Numbered from the stretch's first letter, positions 15,878 to 24,947 are shown. The stretch is DNA of 64,000 nt from Kineococcus sp. NBC_00420 (GCF_036021035.1 NZ_CP107930.1:5356006-5420005); one strand, 5' to 3'. The notes: generated by a model from the letters alone, not told the origin. Program-made: numbers and translations.

Positions 15878-17310
15878 AGTCGGACCAGCCCGTCGCCGGT
15901 CAGGGCCGCGTTGAGCCGCAACCCTTCCGGACTCCAGTCCCCAGCCACGACGCACGGGGCCGCCCCGGTGACCGCCAACATCGTCCACACCCCGTCGGAG
16001 TCGATGAGGGGCACCGCGTTCCCCGCGGCGTCCACCAACGCCCACCCCTCCGTCGCCGACGCGGTGCCCTTCGTCGACGTTGACGTCGACATTGACTTCG
16101 TCGGTATCGACACAGTGCCCCTCGTCGCTACCGGGGCAGACAGCACGACGTCAGCGAGCACGACGGGTATGTCGAGCAGCCACGGATCGGCAGCCAGCGC
16201 ACCGGCCCAGCGAGCATGCGCAACGGCCACCGACTCCGCCGCGACCGCACCCACGGGACCGAGATCGCCGTAGCGGGCTCCGACGACAGCACGCAACGGA
16301 TACCCACCAGCGTAGAAGTGCAGATCAGCCTCGACGCTGGTGCCCGGCACCAACGAGGCATCCAAGGGACGCCCCGGCGGGGCGAAGGACAGCACGACCG
16401 CAGTCCTCCCGGTGCGTTCACCAGCAAGGTGCACCCGCCGGGTGACCAGCCGGTCCTCCACCTGGTCACGCAGGCTCAACACGTTCCACCGATCACGCAC
16501 AGCAGCGTCAGCGAGAACATCCTCAGTGCGCACCGGATGACCGACGCGAGAGCGAACGGTAGCGGCCAACGGCGCCGGCAACGCCTCCACACGACCATGA
16601 GCAGAGACCAGCAGATGCAGCATCGCGAGCTCCTCCAACAAGCGTGAAGACCAGCCCTCCCCGCTGACCGCGACTCGCGCCAAGCCGCGCACGGCACCAG
16701 CGAGCGCACCGGCCTGCGCATCGACCAAGCGCGCAGCGACCGGGTCGGTGCGCTGGTATCCGGCATGGTCCGCGCCCGCCAACCCGGTACGAATCTGATC
16801 ATGAAGCCGACGCGACAGCTCCTCCACCCCCGCAGACGTTCGGGCAGCACGTTGCTCAACGCGGCGGGCGGCGGCGGCCGGGTCCGCGGGCGGCCCTCCA
16901 GAGTGGGCGACAACCGTGGGACGGGCGGCCTTCTCCGCTCGAGCCGACAACCAAGCCTGGCTGAAGGTGGCGGGAGCGCTCTCTTCAGGAACGGCTCCCT
17001 CGGCCCACAGCAAGAGCAAGCCCAAGGCGTGCTTGCAGGGGAACTTGCGGCTCGGGCAGGAGCACTTGTACGCCGGACCAGACAAGTCCACGATCGCCTG
17101 GTAAGGCGTCGCACCCGACCCCCGGCACAACCCCCACAACGCACCGCCCACCCCCTCACCCGGGCTGAGGACCCCCGTCTGCGACCACGGAGTGGGCACG
17201 CCGAGCTTTCGGCCGGCGGCAGCACTCGAGGCGTCAGGAGCCAGCGCGAGCACCTGCTCCACGCTCCAGCGATCAATCACGTCTTCGACGGTATCGACCG
17301 CCACCGACAC
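15874..17310 (-). CDS. SWIM zinc-finger protein
   Basis: 478 aa from a GTG at 17310 with a GAGGGA motif 8 bases upstream; an upstream in-frame ATG at 17382 lacks a ribosome site and abuts an IS. The SWIM zinc finger is CSCPSRKFPCKH (C83, C85, C92, H94 from this start), preceded by AYQAIVDLSGPAYK-like sequence. The C-terminus has a Ser/Thr linker (TKSMSTSTSTKGTAS) before a final beta-rich domain. SWIM fingers bind DNA or protein. It is the first gene of the five-gene operon (YehQ-like position). The IS1380-type element inserted 73 bp upstream probably separates it from its native promoter. Confidence 0.82.
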   Translation of the reverse strand: MSVAVDTVEDVIDRWSVEQVLALAPDASSAAAGRKLGVPTPWSQTGVLSPGEGVGGALWGLCRGSGATPYQAIVDLSGPAYKCSCPSRKFPCKHALGLLLLWAEGAVPEESAPATFSQAWLSARAEKAARPTVVAHSGGPPADPAAAARRVEQRAARTSAGVEELSRRLHDQIRTGLAGADHAGYQRTDPVAARLVDAQAGALAGAVRGLARVAVSGEGWSSRLLEELAMLHLLVSAHGRVEALPAPLAATVRSRVGHPVRTEDVLADAAVRDRWNVLSLRDQVEDRLVTRRVHLAGERTGRTAVVLSFAPPGRPLDASLVPGTSVEADLHFYAGGYPLRAVVGARYGDLGPVGAVAAESVAVAHARWAGALAADPWLLDIPVVLADVVLSAPVATRGTVSIPTKSMSTSTSTKGTASATEGWALVDAAGNAVPLIDSDGVWTMLAVTGAAPCVVAGDWSPEGLRLNAALTGDGLVRL

Positions 17311-17508
17311 GACCCGGGTCCCTCGGGGACGTTCACCCAGTCGCCAGGCGTCCCCAGCACAGCATCGCCGAGGTCCATCCACCTCAGCCTGGATCCACCG
17401 TCCCGTGATGCTGCGGGGGCCAGTACGTGAGGCGGCGGGTGGCTTCTGACCTGCAACGATGGGACTTCTCTACGGTTCCAACGCAGCAGCAAGGAAGACA
17501 CCCGCCAA

Positions 17509-19002
17509 ATGCAAGTCTCGCACGCCCTCCCCACCACCGCGGCGGCGTCCTCGATCACCTTCGACGACCCAAACCTCATCGCCTACGCCGGCCTGGCCCC
17601 GGCCCTGCAACTGGCCCAGACCGCGGGCCTGCACGACCTGCTCGGCCAGCACCTCACCCTCGCCGGGCCCGGGTCGGCTAACGCTGCGGCCAAGGCCACC
17701 GGCCTGGTCGCCGGGATGTTGGTCGGCGCCGACAGCATCGACGACATGGACGTCCTGCGACACGGCGCGAACACGAAACTGTTCGACGACGTCCGCGCCC
17801 CCTCGACCTTGGGGACGTTCCTGCGGACCTTCACTCACGGCCACGTCCGCCAACTCGACGCCGTCGCGGCCCGGTTCCTGACCGGCCTGCAGACCGCGAC
17901 CGCCGCGGTTGGGTCACCGCTGCTGGCCGATGCCGACCAGATCCTCTACGTCGATGTCGACGACACCATCCGCCAGACCTACGGCTACGCCAAGCAGGGC
18001 GCCGGATACGGCTACTCGAAAGTCAAAGGCCTGAACGCGATGCTGGTGACCGCGACCACCCCGGCCAGCACGCCGGTGATCGTGGGAACCCGCTTGCGAA
18101 AGGGATCGGTCGCCAGCGCTAAGGGTGCGCCGAAACTACTGGGCGATACCCTGGCGACCCTCAAACGCACCGGCACCGGTGCTGGTGCTGGTGCTGGTGC
18201 TGGTGCTGGTGCTGGTGCTGGTGCTGGTGCGGCTACCGGTGGCGGGTTGGTGATCGTGCGGGCCGATTCGGCCTACTACAACCACGCCGTGATCGCCGCC
18301 GCCCGCCGCGGCCGGGCCCGCTTCTCCCTCACCGCTCGCAGCAATCCCGCTGTCCAGCGGGCGATCGCGGGCATCGCCGACGATGCCTGGACGCCGATCA
18401 AGTACACCGACGCGGTCTGGGATGAAGACGACCGGCGCTGGGTTTCTGATGCCGAGGTCGCCGAGACGACCTACACCGCGTTCACCGGCCGCAGGAAGGC
18501 TGAGCACGTGAGGGCGCGGTTGATCGTCCGCCGCGTCAAACGGTTGAACCCCGCCGCTCTCGGTCGGGGGCAGGGTGAGTTGTTCGAGACCTATCGCTAT
18601 CACGCGGTGTTCACCGACTCCCCGCTGCCGATGCTGGTCGCGGAGAAAGATCACCGCGCGCACGCGGTGATCGAGTCGGTGATCGCCGAGGCCAAGGACG
18701 GGCCGTTGGCGCATCTGCCGTCGGGGAAGTTCCAGGCCAACGCTGCCTGGTTGGTGTTGGCCGCGATCACGCACAACCTGACCCGAGCCATTGCCGCGTT
18801 GGCGGGGACGACCCACCGTCGCGAACGTGCTGGGACGATCCGGGGCAAGCTGATCAGCTTGCCGGCGCGGGTCGCGTTCTCGGCTCGGCGGCTGCGGTTG
18901 CACGCCCCGTCCGGCTGGCCCTGGCAGTCCGGCTTGGAGAACGTGTTGGCCGCCATCGTTGAAATCGACCGGCATCAGCCGGTCGTGACCCGCCGGATCT
19001 GA
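17509..19002 (+). CDS. IS1380-family transposase
   Basis: 497 aa; ATG at 17509 with AAGGAAG upstream. It is a DDE_Tnp_1 transposase of the IS1380 group: ILYVDVDDTIRQTYGYAKQG is the first catalytic region and the C-terminal region contains ARAVIESVIAE-like sequence (HAVIESVIAEAKDGPLAHLP) and NAAWLVLAAITHNLTRA. Between the first and second catalytic regions there is an unusual Gly-Ala run (18178-18229 in DNA) made by a hexanucleotide repeat. The frame is intact through the run, so expansion is tolerated at a loop. Boundaries of the host element are supported by inverted repeats and a target duplication. Confidence 0.9.
   Translation: MQVSHALPTTAAASSITFDDPNLIAYAGLAPALQLAQTAGLHDLLGQHLTLAGPGSANAAAKATGLVAGMLVGADSIDDMDVLRHGANTKLFDDVRAPSTLGTFLRTFTHGHVRQLDAVAARFLTGLQTATAAVGSPLLADADQILYVDVDDTIRQTYGYAKQGAGYGYSKVKGLNAMLVTATTPASTPVIVGTRLRKGSVASAKGAPKLLGDTLATLKRTGTGAGAGAGAGAGAGAGAGAATGGGLVIVRADSAYYNHAVIAAARRGRARFSLTARSNPAVQRAIAGIADDAWTPIKYTDAVWDEDDRRWVSDAEVAETTYTAFTGRRKAEHVRARLIVRRVKRLNPAALGRGQGELFETYRYHAVFTDSPLPMLVAEKDHRAHAVIESVIAEAKDGPLAHLPSGKFQANAAWLVLAAITHNLTRAIAALAGTTHRRERAGTIRGKLISLPARVAFSARRLRLHAPSGWPWQSGLENVLAAIVEIDRHQPVVTRRI
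18178..18229 (+). repeat. GGTGCT hexanucleotide repeat in the transposase gene
   Basis: About eight and a half uninterrupted copies of GGTGCT encode alternating Gly-Ala in the transposase. Copy number changes by whole units would keep the frame. Confidence 0.9.
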
Positions 19003-19090
19003 GCAGTGCCCGACGCCCACCGCCCGAGAGGGCACGACCAGGAATCGCCGTGGAAGAGCCAACACCCGGTCGGCGGCTATCTGATGCCCT

Positions 19091-19127
19091 GCTCGTGGTG
19101 ACCTGCCTTCGGCAGGTCACCACGAGC
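19091..19127 (+). terminator. hairpin at the right end of the IS1380-type element
   Basis: Perfect 17-bp arms (19091-19107 and 19111-19127) with a TTC loop, 88 bp after the transposase stop. There is no T-run after it. It may stop transcription in or out of the element, or protect the transcript 3' end. Confidence 0.6.
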
Positions 19128-19160
19128 TCATCGGTCATTCGGTGGTGGATCCAGGCTCAG

Positions 19161-19590
19161 TCCACGGGGGACAGCAGCAATAGCGGCGAGCGCTGGGTTC
19201 ATCGGAACGGGCCGGCGCTCGCAGGCCGCCGGTACATGACCGGTACGTGATCGACAGCAAGCATCTGCGCAGTGAGTGAGGTCTTGCTCAGGAGCAACCG
19301 TTGTGGCCGTCGAGACCCACCGATCCACGCAAGACGCGAGACGCGAGACGCGAGACGCCGTTGCAACTGCAACAACTCGACGGTCAACGACATCGACGGG
19401 GAACGACAACGGAAAGGCCTCACGGCTCACGTGCTACGTCAACGCCGGGGCGTTCGGCCTAGAAGGCCTGCGCCTGCTGCACTGGGTTGACCAAGACGGC
19501 TCGGAACTCCGCCCGTGCCGTCATGTTCACCGAGACCTGCGAGACCTGCGAGTCCTGCGACGGGCAGAACGTTCAGCAGCCAGCTCCGCG
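19161..19590. other. gene-free stretch right of the IS1380-type element
   Basis: About 430 bp with no convincing gene. Before insertion this was upstream DNA of the SWIM operon and may hold its promoter on the minus strand. It contains four tandem copies of AGACGCG at 19332-19359 (last copy with one change) and a near-repeat of CGAGACCTG around 19528-19556. Confidence 0.6.
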
Positions 19591-20769
19591 TCAGGAATCC
19601 TCGAGGTCGTTGGTTTGGTCATGGGTCTCATCGTCGATGAGTCCGTCGGCTTCGGTGATTTGTTGGACGGTTTCGTCGAGGAGGGCTTGGAGTTGGGCGC
19701 TGTCGGGTAGTGCGGCGCGAGCTTCGGGGGGGAGGGTTTCGTAGGTGTAGTCGGCGACGGCTAGGGGGGTGGCGGTGCTGGAGAGGGCGTAGCGCACGAT
19801 CTGCTCGCTGCGTCCGGCGACGAGGAGGATGCCGATGGTGGGGGCGTGGATGGTGTTGTCGCGGACGAGGTCGTCGACCATGGCGACGTAGGTGCCCAGT
19901 TGTCCGACCATGCCGGCTTGGAAGGGGGTGACTTTCAGTTCGACGACGACGTAGCGTAGTTGGGTGAGGTGGAAGAGGAGGAGGTCAACGATGAGTTCTT
20001 CGCTCTCGGCACCGTTGCCCAGAGTGAAGCGGACCTGACGCCCGACGAAGGCCATGCCGTGACCGAAGGCGGTTAGGGTTGCTTGCAGCTTGTCCATCAG
20101 CGCTTGCTCAAGGCGTTTCTCGCTGACGGGGCCGGTGAGGGCGAGGTGGTCGAAGACGTAGGGATCGCGGGTCAGGGCTTGGGCGAGGTCGGAGTCGGGT
20201 GGGGGGAGGGTGACGGCGAAGTTGGAGGGGGCGGCGCCGATGCGGGTGTGCAGGCGGGACATGATCTGGTGCTGCAGGACGTTGCGAGACCAGTGTTGCT
20301 GCACGGCGTGGGTGGCGTACCAGGTGCGCAGCTGCTGGTCGTCGAGTTGGGTGATGAGGGTGGTGACGTGGCTCCAGGTCAATTCTGCAGACGGACTCTG
20401 CAGAAAGTCGCTCTCCTCGGGCCAGGCGGCGGCGACGGCGCGCATGTAGTGCAGGTTGCGCACGGAGAAGCCGCGGAGGTCGGGGAAGGCGTCGCGCAGG
20501 TCGGCGGCGAGGCGGTCGATGACCTTCCCGCCCCAGCCGGCGTGGTCTTGGCGCTCGAGGATGTCGCGGCCGATGGAGTAGTACAGGCGTAGGAGTTCGG
20601 TGTTGGCGGCGCGGGCGGCGCGGACCTGGGTGATGCGGACGCGCTCTTTGAGGGTCTCCAGGAGTTGGGCGTAGCCGACGGGCTCGAGGTCACCTGCTGG
20701 TGCGCCACGTGTCTGCTCGCTGCCTTGCTGCGGGTGGCGTGGGTGCTGATCCTCGGGCGGCGTGCGCAT
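19591..20769 (-). CDS. DUF1016 / YhcG-family PDDEXK nuclease
   Basis: 392 aa from ATG at 20769. The N-terminal DUF1016 domain contains YAQLLETLKERVRITQVRAA (33-52) and FSVRNLHYMRAVAAAWPE (101-118). The C-terminal half is a PDDEXK-type nuclease domain: FVGRQVRFTLGN, then VDLLLFH (D262) and VVVELK (E277, K279). Family members are implicated in restriction-like or DNA-processing roles and often sit in defence or mobile regions. A near-consensus promoter lies upstream (20935-20963), implying a roughly 160-nt leader. A longer GTG reading to 20916 adds 49 low-complexity residues and looks less likely. Neighbours on either side are IS elements, so this is probably accessory. Confidence 0.87.
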   Translation of the reverse strand: MRTPPEDQHPRHPQQGSEQTRGAPAGDLEPVGYAQLLETLKERVRITQVRAARAANTELLRLYYSIGRDILERQDHAGWGGKVIDRLAADLRDAFPDLRGFSVRNLHYMRAVAAAWPEESDFLQSPSAELTWSHVTTLITQLDDQQLRTWYATHAVQQHWSRNVLQHQIMSRLHTRIGAAPSNFAVTLPPPDSDLAQALTRDPYVFDHLALTGPVSEKRLEQALMDKLQATLTAFGHGMAFVGRQVRFTLGNGAESEELIVDLLLFHLTQLRYVVVELKVTPFQAGMVGQLGTYVAMVDDLVRDNTIHAPTIGILLVAGRSEQIVRYALSSTATPLAVADYTYETLPPEARAALPDSAQLQALLDETVQQITEADGLIDDETHDQTNDLEDS

Positions 20770-20934
20770 GGGGTGATCTTCTCGCACCCTGCGACATTCC
20801 TTCAGTGGTGATGTACCTGCTGATCCGCTGGCGTTGTGTCTACGGCAGCGGTCACCAGCTCGGCTGGCGTCTTGAACGGGGCTAGACGTAAAGAAACCCC
20901 GCGGGCCATGAGCCACTGCCGGGGTGATGTTGTC

Positions 20935-20963
20935 ATTATCCCAAGATCATGCTGGATTGTCAA
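20935..20963 (-). promoter_or_regulatory. strong sigma-70-type promoter for the DUF1016 gene
   Basis: On the minus strand TTGACA (20963-20958), a 17-bp spacer and GATAAT (20940-20935) give an almost ideal housekeeping promoter, rare in such GC-rich DNA. Transcription would start near 20928 and read into the DUF1016 gene. Confidence 0.72.
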
Positions 20964-21177
20964 GCAGCGATACGTATGGGTAGCGACGTGAGGTGAGCCG
21001 TAGTGGGGTGCCATCAGTGGGGTGCTGCGGGTGGGGGACGAGGTCCGCGTGCGCCGGCAGGCATGCGACCCGCGCGATGTGCGGCCCCTTGTCCAGCGCA
21101 GGTGCCGCACGCGGTGCTGCGTGCTGGTGCGGCTATTGGCGGCTACGACCCTGGAATGCCCTTGGGGAGGGAGTCGG

Positions 21178-21543
21178 TCAGGCAGCTTGGGTTTCGCGGG
21201 TGTGGATGAGGCCAGCGGCTTCGAAGAGGGGAGCGAGGTCGAGGTCGCAGGCGTCGCAGAGGTGGTGCAGGTCGCTGAGGAGTTCCACGAGGGCTTGCTG
21301 CATGTCGTCGGCGTCGCTGTGGCTGATCTGGCCGTGGCGGTGCAGTGCTTCGGCGGCGTAGGTGGCGCGGTGGGCGTTGGTTTGGCGGGCCATGGCGGCG
21401 CGGGTGGCGAGGTGCTCAGTGTCGTAGCCGGTGTCGTAGCTGGTGTTGCTGAAGCCGTGGCCGGTGGTGCTGTGGCCGCCGGTACCGACACCGGTCCGGG
21501 TGCTGTCGGCGCTCGCGGGCTGATGGGTGGGGGTCTGGGTCAT
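21178..21543 (-). CDS. small protein of unknown function
   Basis: 121 aa from an ATG at 21543 with GGAGG 8 bases upstream; longer in-frame readings are Pro/Arg-rich and unlikely. The N-terminal third is Thr/Gly-rich and likely disordered (TQTPTHQPASADSTRTG). The C-terminal part is helical and acidic, with paired cysteines (LLSDLHHLCDACDLDLAPL). It lies upstream of the DUF1016 gene on the same strand and downstream of a small membrane protein gene. I do not recognise a family. The setting between IS elements suggests accessory DNA. Confidence 0.55.
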   Translation of the reverse strand: MTQTPTHQPASADSTRTGVGTGGHSTTGHGFSNTSYDTGYDTEHLATRAAMARQTNAHRATYAAEALHRHGQISHSDADDMQQALVELLSDLHHLCDACDLDLAPLFEAAGLIHTRETQAA

Positions 21544-21800
21544 GGCGGGTCCTCCGGTGCGGGAAGTCCAAGGGGTGGGGCGAGGTGTGGGGGTGCGCGA
21601 GTGGCGTGAGTCGTGCTCGCGGCTTGGGCGCTCTGTCGGGCGTGGCGTCTTCACTGAAGCGTGCTGGGTGTGCTGCGCGTGCTGAGACCAACGGCCGAGC
21701 TGGGGTGCTGTTGCGTCAGCTGGCGGGGTGCTGGGTGACGATGAGGGTGAGGCGCGGATCTCGCCCGCTGAGTCCGCTCGAAGCAGCCTCTGTGGCAGCT

Positions 21801-22289
21801 TCAGGAGCGGTGGAGGCTCCACGGCCGGGGGCGGGCACCAGGTGGAGCCCGTCTCGCTGCTGACCTGCGGACCGACTTGCGGGCTGGCCGGCGGGGGGGG
21901 CGGGCGAGAGCGGCGAGGTAGCCGCTGCCTACGGGCGAGCCGGTCCCGGGGCGGGGGAGGGGTTCGCTGACGATGCTGATGACCGGTGCAGACGGCTGAG
22001 CAGCTTGAAGTTGAGCAGCCTGAAGCTGAGCGGCACTCAGCTGGCGGTCGGTGACCTGTCCAGTCTGCAGTGCAGCCGCCTCGAGGTGGGTGGTCGATCC
22101 TGCCACGTAACCGGCGAGGTAGCCGAAGAGCGCAGCGGCAGGAAGAGCGGCCAGGAGCAGGACGGCGCGTTCGCTGGGCTTGGCGTGGGCGAGCAGCGGT
22201 ACGAGGGTGAGGGTGGCGAAGGAAGCCAGGCCGACGGTGGTGGCGCGGCGTGCATCGATGCGGCTACCGCGGGTGGTGATGCGGGGCAC
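21801..22289 (-). CDS. small membrane protein of unknown function
   Basis: 162 aa from GTG at 22289 with AGGAG 8 bases upstream. Two hydrophobic segments are visible (TTVGLASFATLTLVPLLAHA near residues 17-36 and RAVLLLAALPAAALFGYLAG near 41-60). An Ala/Gln-rich segment (AAQLQAAQLQAAQ) and a basic Pro/Arg-rich tail follow. The overall design resembles small membrane proteins of actinomycete integrative elements, but no family is recognised. The IS21-type element ends 136 bp upstream and may have separated it from its promoter. Confidence 0.5.
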   Translation of the reverse strand: MPRITTRGSRIDARRATTVGLASFATLTLVPLLAHAKPSERAVLLLAALPAAALFGYLAGYVAGSTTHLEAAALQTGQVTDRQLSAAQLQAAQLQAAQPSAPVISIVSEPLPRPGTGSPVGSGYLAALARPPRRPARKSVRRSAARRAPPGARPRPWSLHRS

Positions 22290-22488
22290 GTCGTGACTCC
22301 TGCCTGCTCCCGGTACCAGCTGAACCTTCCCTGCCCGGGGTTGAACCCGGTGGGTTGGCGAGCTGTCGCCTTTGCTGTGAGCTGAGCCTGCCACACGGCG
22401 ACGCTGAGAGCACCAGCTACGGGATGTCAATGGCCAGGTTGCGGTCCCCACTGATGGCCAAGTCGAAGTCTCCACCCCCTCGCGATGA

Positions 22489-23388
22489 TCAACGGCCCGG
22501 GATGCCCTCCCTCCGACCGTCGCGGGCCTGCTGAGCCTGCCTCATCCGATAGGACTCCCCGCTGGTGACCACGACCGTCGCGTGATGCAGGAGTCGGTCG
22601 AGAATCGAGGCGGCGGTGGTCTGCTCGGGCAGGAACCGACCCCACTGCTCGAAGGGCCAGTGCGAGGCGATCGCCAACGACCGCCGCTCGTAGGCCGCCG
22701 CGACCAACCGGAACAACAACTGGGTGCCGGTGTCGTCCAGCGGCGCGAAACCGATCTCGTCGAGGATGATCAGGTCGTTGCGCAGCAGGGCGTCGATCGA
22801 GCGGCCGACGGAGTTGTCGGCCAACGCCCGGTAAAGATTCTCGACCGCCTCAGCGGCGGTGCAGTACTTGACCTTCAACCCCGCCTCGACGGCAGCATGA
22901 CCCAGGGCGATGAGGGTGTGGGTCTTACCGGTCCCTGGCGGCCCGATCAACGCCAGGTTAGCCTGGGCGCGGATCCACTCAAGGGTGGTGAGGTAGTCGA
23001 ACGTCGCGGCGGGGATGCTCGAGGCGGCGACGTCGAAGGACTCCACCGTCTTCAGGACGGGAAACCCCGCGGCCTTCAGTCGGGTCGCGGCGTTGGAGGC
23101 GTCGCGGGCGGCGAGCTCGGCCTCGATGAGGACCCGCAGGGTCTCCTCCGGCGTCCAACGCTGGACCTTCGCCGTCGCCAGGACCTCCGGCGCCTGACGG
23201 CGGATCGTTGCCAACTTCAACCTCCTCAACCCCGCGACGAGGTCAGCGGGTAGTTCCGGCGCGGCCGGTGCCTGCGACGCCGGTGGAGCACTGCTGCGCG
23301 TTCTCGAAGGGATGGTGGCCGTGGTTGTCGCCGCCGTAGTTCTACTCCTCGGCGTACTGCTGCTGGCTGGATTGGTGGTCGGGCTCAC
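22489..23388 (-). CDS. istB: IS21-family helper ATPase IstB
   Basis: 299 aa. The GTG start at 23388 overlaps the istA stop (GTGA). Walker A is GPPGTGKT (149-156), and Walker B is DLIILDEIG. The region KVQRWTPEETLRVLIEAELA and the C-terminal LLHHATVVVTSGESYRMRQA are typical IstB. The N-terminal 45 residues are a Ser/Thr/Pro-rich extension. IstB is the AAA+ partner that organises DNA and target for IstA. Confidence 0.93.
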   Translation of the reverse strand: MSPTTNPASSSTPRSRTTAATTTATIPSRTRSSAPPASQAPAAPELPADLVAGLRRLKLATIRRQAPEVLATAKVQRWTPEETLRVLIEAELAARDASNAATRLKAAGFPVLKTVESFDVAASSIPAATFDYLTTLEWIRAQANLALIGPPGTGKTHTLIALGHAAVEAGLKVKYCTAAEAVENLYRALADNSVGRSIDALLRNDLIILDEIGFAPLDDTGTQLLFRLVAAAYERRSLAIASHWPFEQWGRFLPEQTTAASILDRLLHHATVVVTSGESYRMRQAQQARDGRREGIPGR

Positions 23389-24947
23389 GGGAGCTCCTCA
23401 ACGGCTGGGATCGTTTCGTTCTCGGCGTAGTTCTCGGCGTAGTTCTCGATGCGGTAGGCGCCCAGGTCCCGGGTCGCAGCCGTCGGCAGTTCCAGAACGA
23501 GCGCCTCGCCGGCCGGGACGGGGGTCGGCGCGGCCGTCCCCGAACCGGTCCCGGCGGCGAGGATGGAGCGGACGTCCTCGGCGCGGAACCGTCTGAACGC
23601 GACCGCCCGCCGCAGTGCCTGCAGGAACCGTTCCTGACCGTGCGCGGCGGCCAGGGCCAACAGGATGTCCAGTTCGAAGGCGAGGCGGGTGTTACCGATC
23701 GCGGCAGCACCGACGATGAACTCCTCCGCGACCTCACCCAGTGCGCAGAAACGCTGCTCGACAGTCGTTCTCGGTCGGGGACCACGAGACGGTGGCTTGC
23801 GGGCCCCGTCGTAATGGGTGTCCAGTACCGACACCTCGCCGGGTGCGACCAGGGCGTGGTCGGCGAGGATTTCACCGCTCACGGCGTCCACGATGTTCAA
23901 CCTCGCCCCATCGGGAATCACCCAGACCGTCTTGCCGAGCAGCCGGTTGGGGACGGAGTAGCGCGCCGAGCCGAACCGGATGCAGGAGAGCCGGTCGACC
24001 TTGCGGGTGACGGGGTCCGGTCCGATCTTCGCGCGCAGCGACGGCAACGGCGCCAACAGTTCCCGCTCGCTCTCCAACCGGTCCGCCGGGACGGCGGCGA
24101 TCTCCGAATGCTGGGTGCCGTTGACCTCCGCCATCCAGATCCTCGCGGCCTCGTTCGCCGCCGCGAGGGTCACCGGTCGCCCGGTGACTTCGGCCTCGGT
24201 GAGTAGTGGGGTGAGCAGGTCCCGCTGGGCGTAGCCGACGAGGTTCTCCACGATCCCCTTCGACGCGGGATCAGCCGTGTGGCAGAAGTCCGGGGCGAAG
24301 CCGTAGTGCGCGGCGAAGCGGACGTAGGCCGGGGCCGGGACGACGACGTTCGCGACGACCCCGCCCTTCAGGCACGCCATCCGATCCGCGAGGACCTTGT
24401 CGGGGACCCCGCCGGCCGCGGTGAACGCCTCGCCGATCAAGGCAAGAGTGGTCGTCGACTTCTCATCGGGCGCGAACGCGACGAACCGGAACCTCGACCA
24501 GGCCAGGACCGCGCAGAACAGGTGCAGTCCGCCGACGGTCCCGGCCCAGTCGATGACCAGGTACTCACCTGGGGTCCAGACCGCCGGGCGGCGCTGACGG
24601 CCGGGGTTCTCGCTGCGCCAGCGGGTCTTCTCCACGGCAACCAGGCGGCGGAAGTTCCGGGCGGAACCGGCATATCCGGCGGTGACCGCGACCGGCAGTA
24701 ACCGCTTCGCGGAGATCTTGCCCCTCGATGCCGTGACGCGTTCGGTGACGAGGTCGATGATCCCGTCGTAGTTGCGTGCCCTGGCCTCTCGAGGTGGGAC
24801 CGGTTCACCGGCCAAGGCGGTCTGGGCGGCTTCGATGACGCGGCGGACGGTCTTGTGGGTGGTGCCGCAGAGTTGCGCGGCTCCGCGGTAGGTGCCGACC
24901 TGCTGGTAGGCGGCGACGATGTCCATGCGTTCCCTCGCTGACAACAT
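23385..24947 (-). CDS. istA: IS21-family transposase IstA
   Basis: 520 aa from ATG at 24947. An N-terminal helix-turn-helix (MDIVAAYQQVGTYRGAAQLC, residues 8-27) is followed by the DDE integrase core (PAVWTPGEYLVIDWAGTVGG; later VLADRMACLKGGV and PASKGIVENLVGYAQRDLL with the catalytic Glu). A C-terminal Mu-type beta-barrel region follows. The length is normal and the frame intact, so the element may be active. It overlaps istB by 4 bp, the standard coupling. Confidence 0.93.
   Translation of the reverse strand: MLSARERMDIVAAYQQVGTYRGAAQLCGTTHKTVRRVIEAAQTALAGEPVPPREARARNYDGIIDLVTERVTASRGKISAKRLLPVAVTAGYAGSARNFRRLVAVEKTRWRSENPGRQRRPAVWTPGEYLVIDWAGTVGGLHLFCAVLAWSRFRFVAFAPDEKSTTTLALIGEAFTAAGGVPDKVLADRMACLKGGVVANVVVPAPAYVRFAAHYGFAPDFCHTADPASKGIVENLVGYAQRDLLTPLLTEAEVTGRPVTLAAANEAARIWMAEVNGTQHSEIAAVPADRLESERELLAPLPSLRAKIGPDPVTRKVDRLSCIRFGSARYSVPNRLLGKTVWVIPDGARLNIVDAVSGEILADHALVAPGEVSVLDTHYDGARKPPSRGPRPRTTVEQRFCALGEVAEEFIVGAAAIGNTRLAFELDILLALAAAHGQERFLQALRRAVAFRRFRAEDVRSILAAGTGSGTAAPTPVPAGEALVLELPTAATRDLGAYRIENYAENYAENETIPAVEELP

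Larger units (their letters stand above)
17388..19155 (+). mobile_element. IS1380-type insertion sequence
   Basis: Ends were found by symmetry: CCTGGATCCACC at 17388-17399 and its complement at 19144-19155. They are flanked by a directly repeated CTCAG (17383-17387 and 19156-19160), read as a 5-bp target duplication. Length is 1768 bp with one transposase gene. A long hairpin lies near the right end. Insertion is 73 bp upstream of the SWIM gene start on the opposite strand. Confidence 0.82.

Noticed and set aside
7287-19155. A composite transposon carrying the SWIM-MoxR-VWA operon
   Set aside because: The two flanking elements are of different families with their own target duplications, so they cannot move the interval as a composite.
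20802-21491. 229-codon Thr/Pro-rich minus-strand frame
   Set aside because: Overlaps the better supported 121-aa gene and a near-consensus promoter; composition is low complexity.
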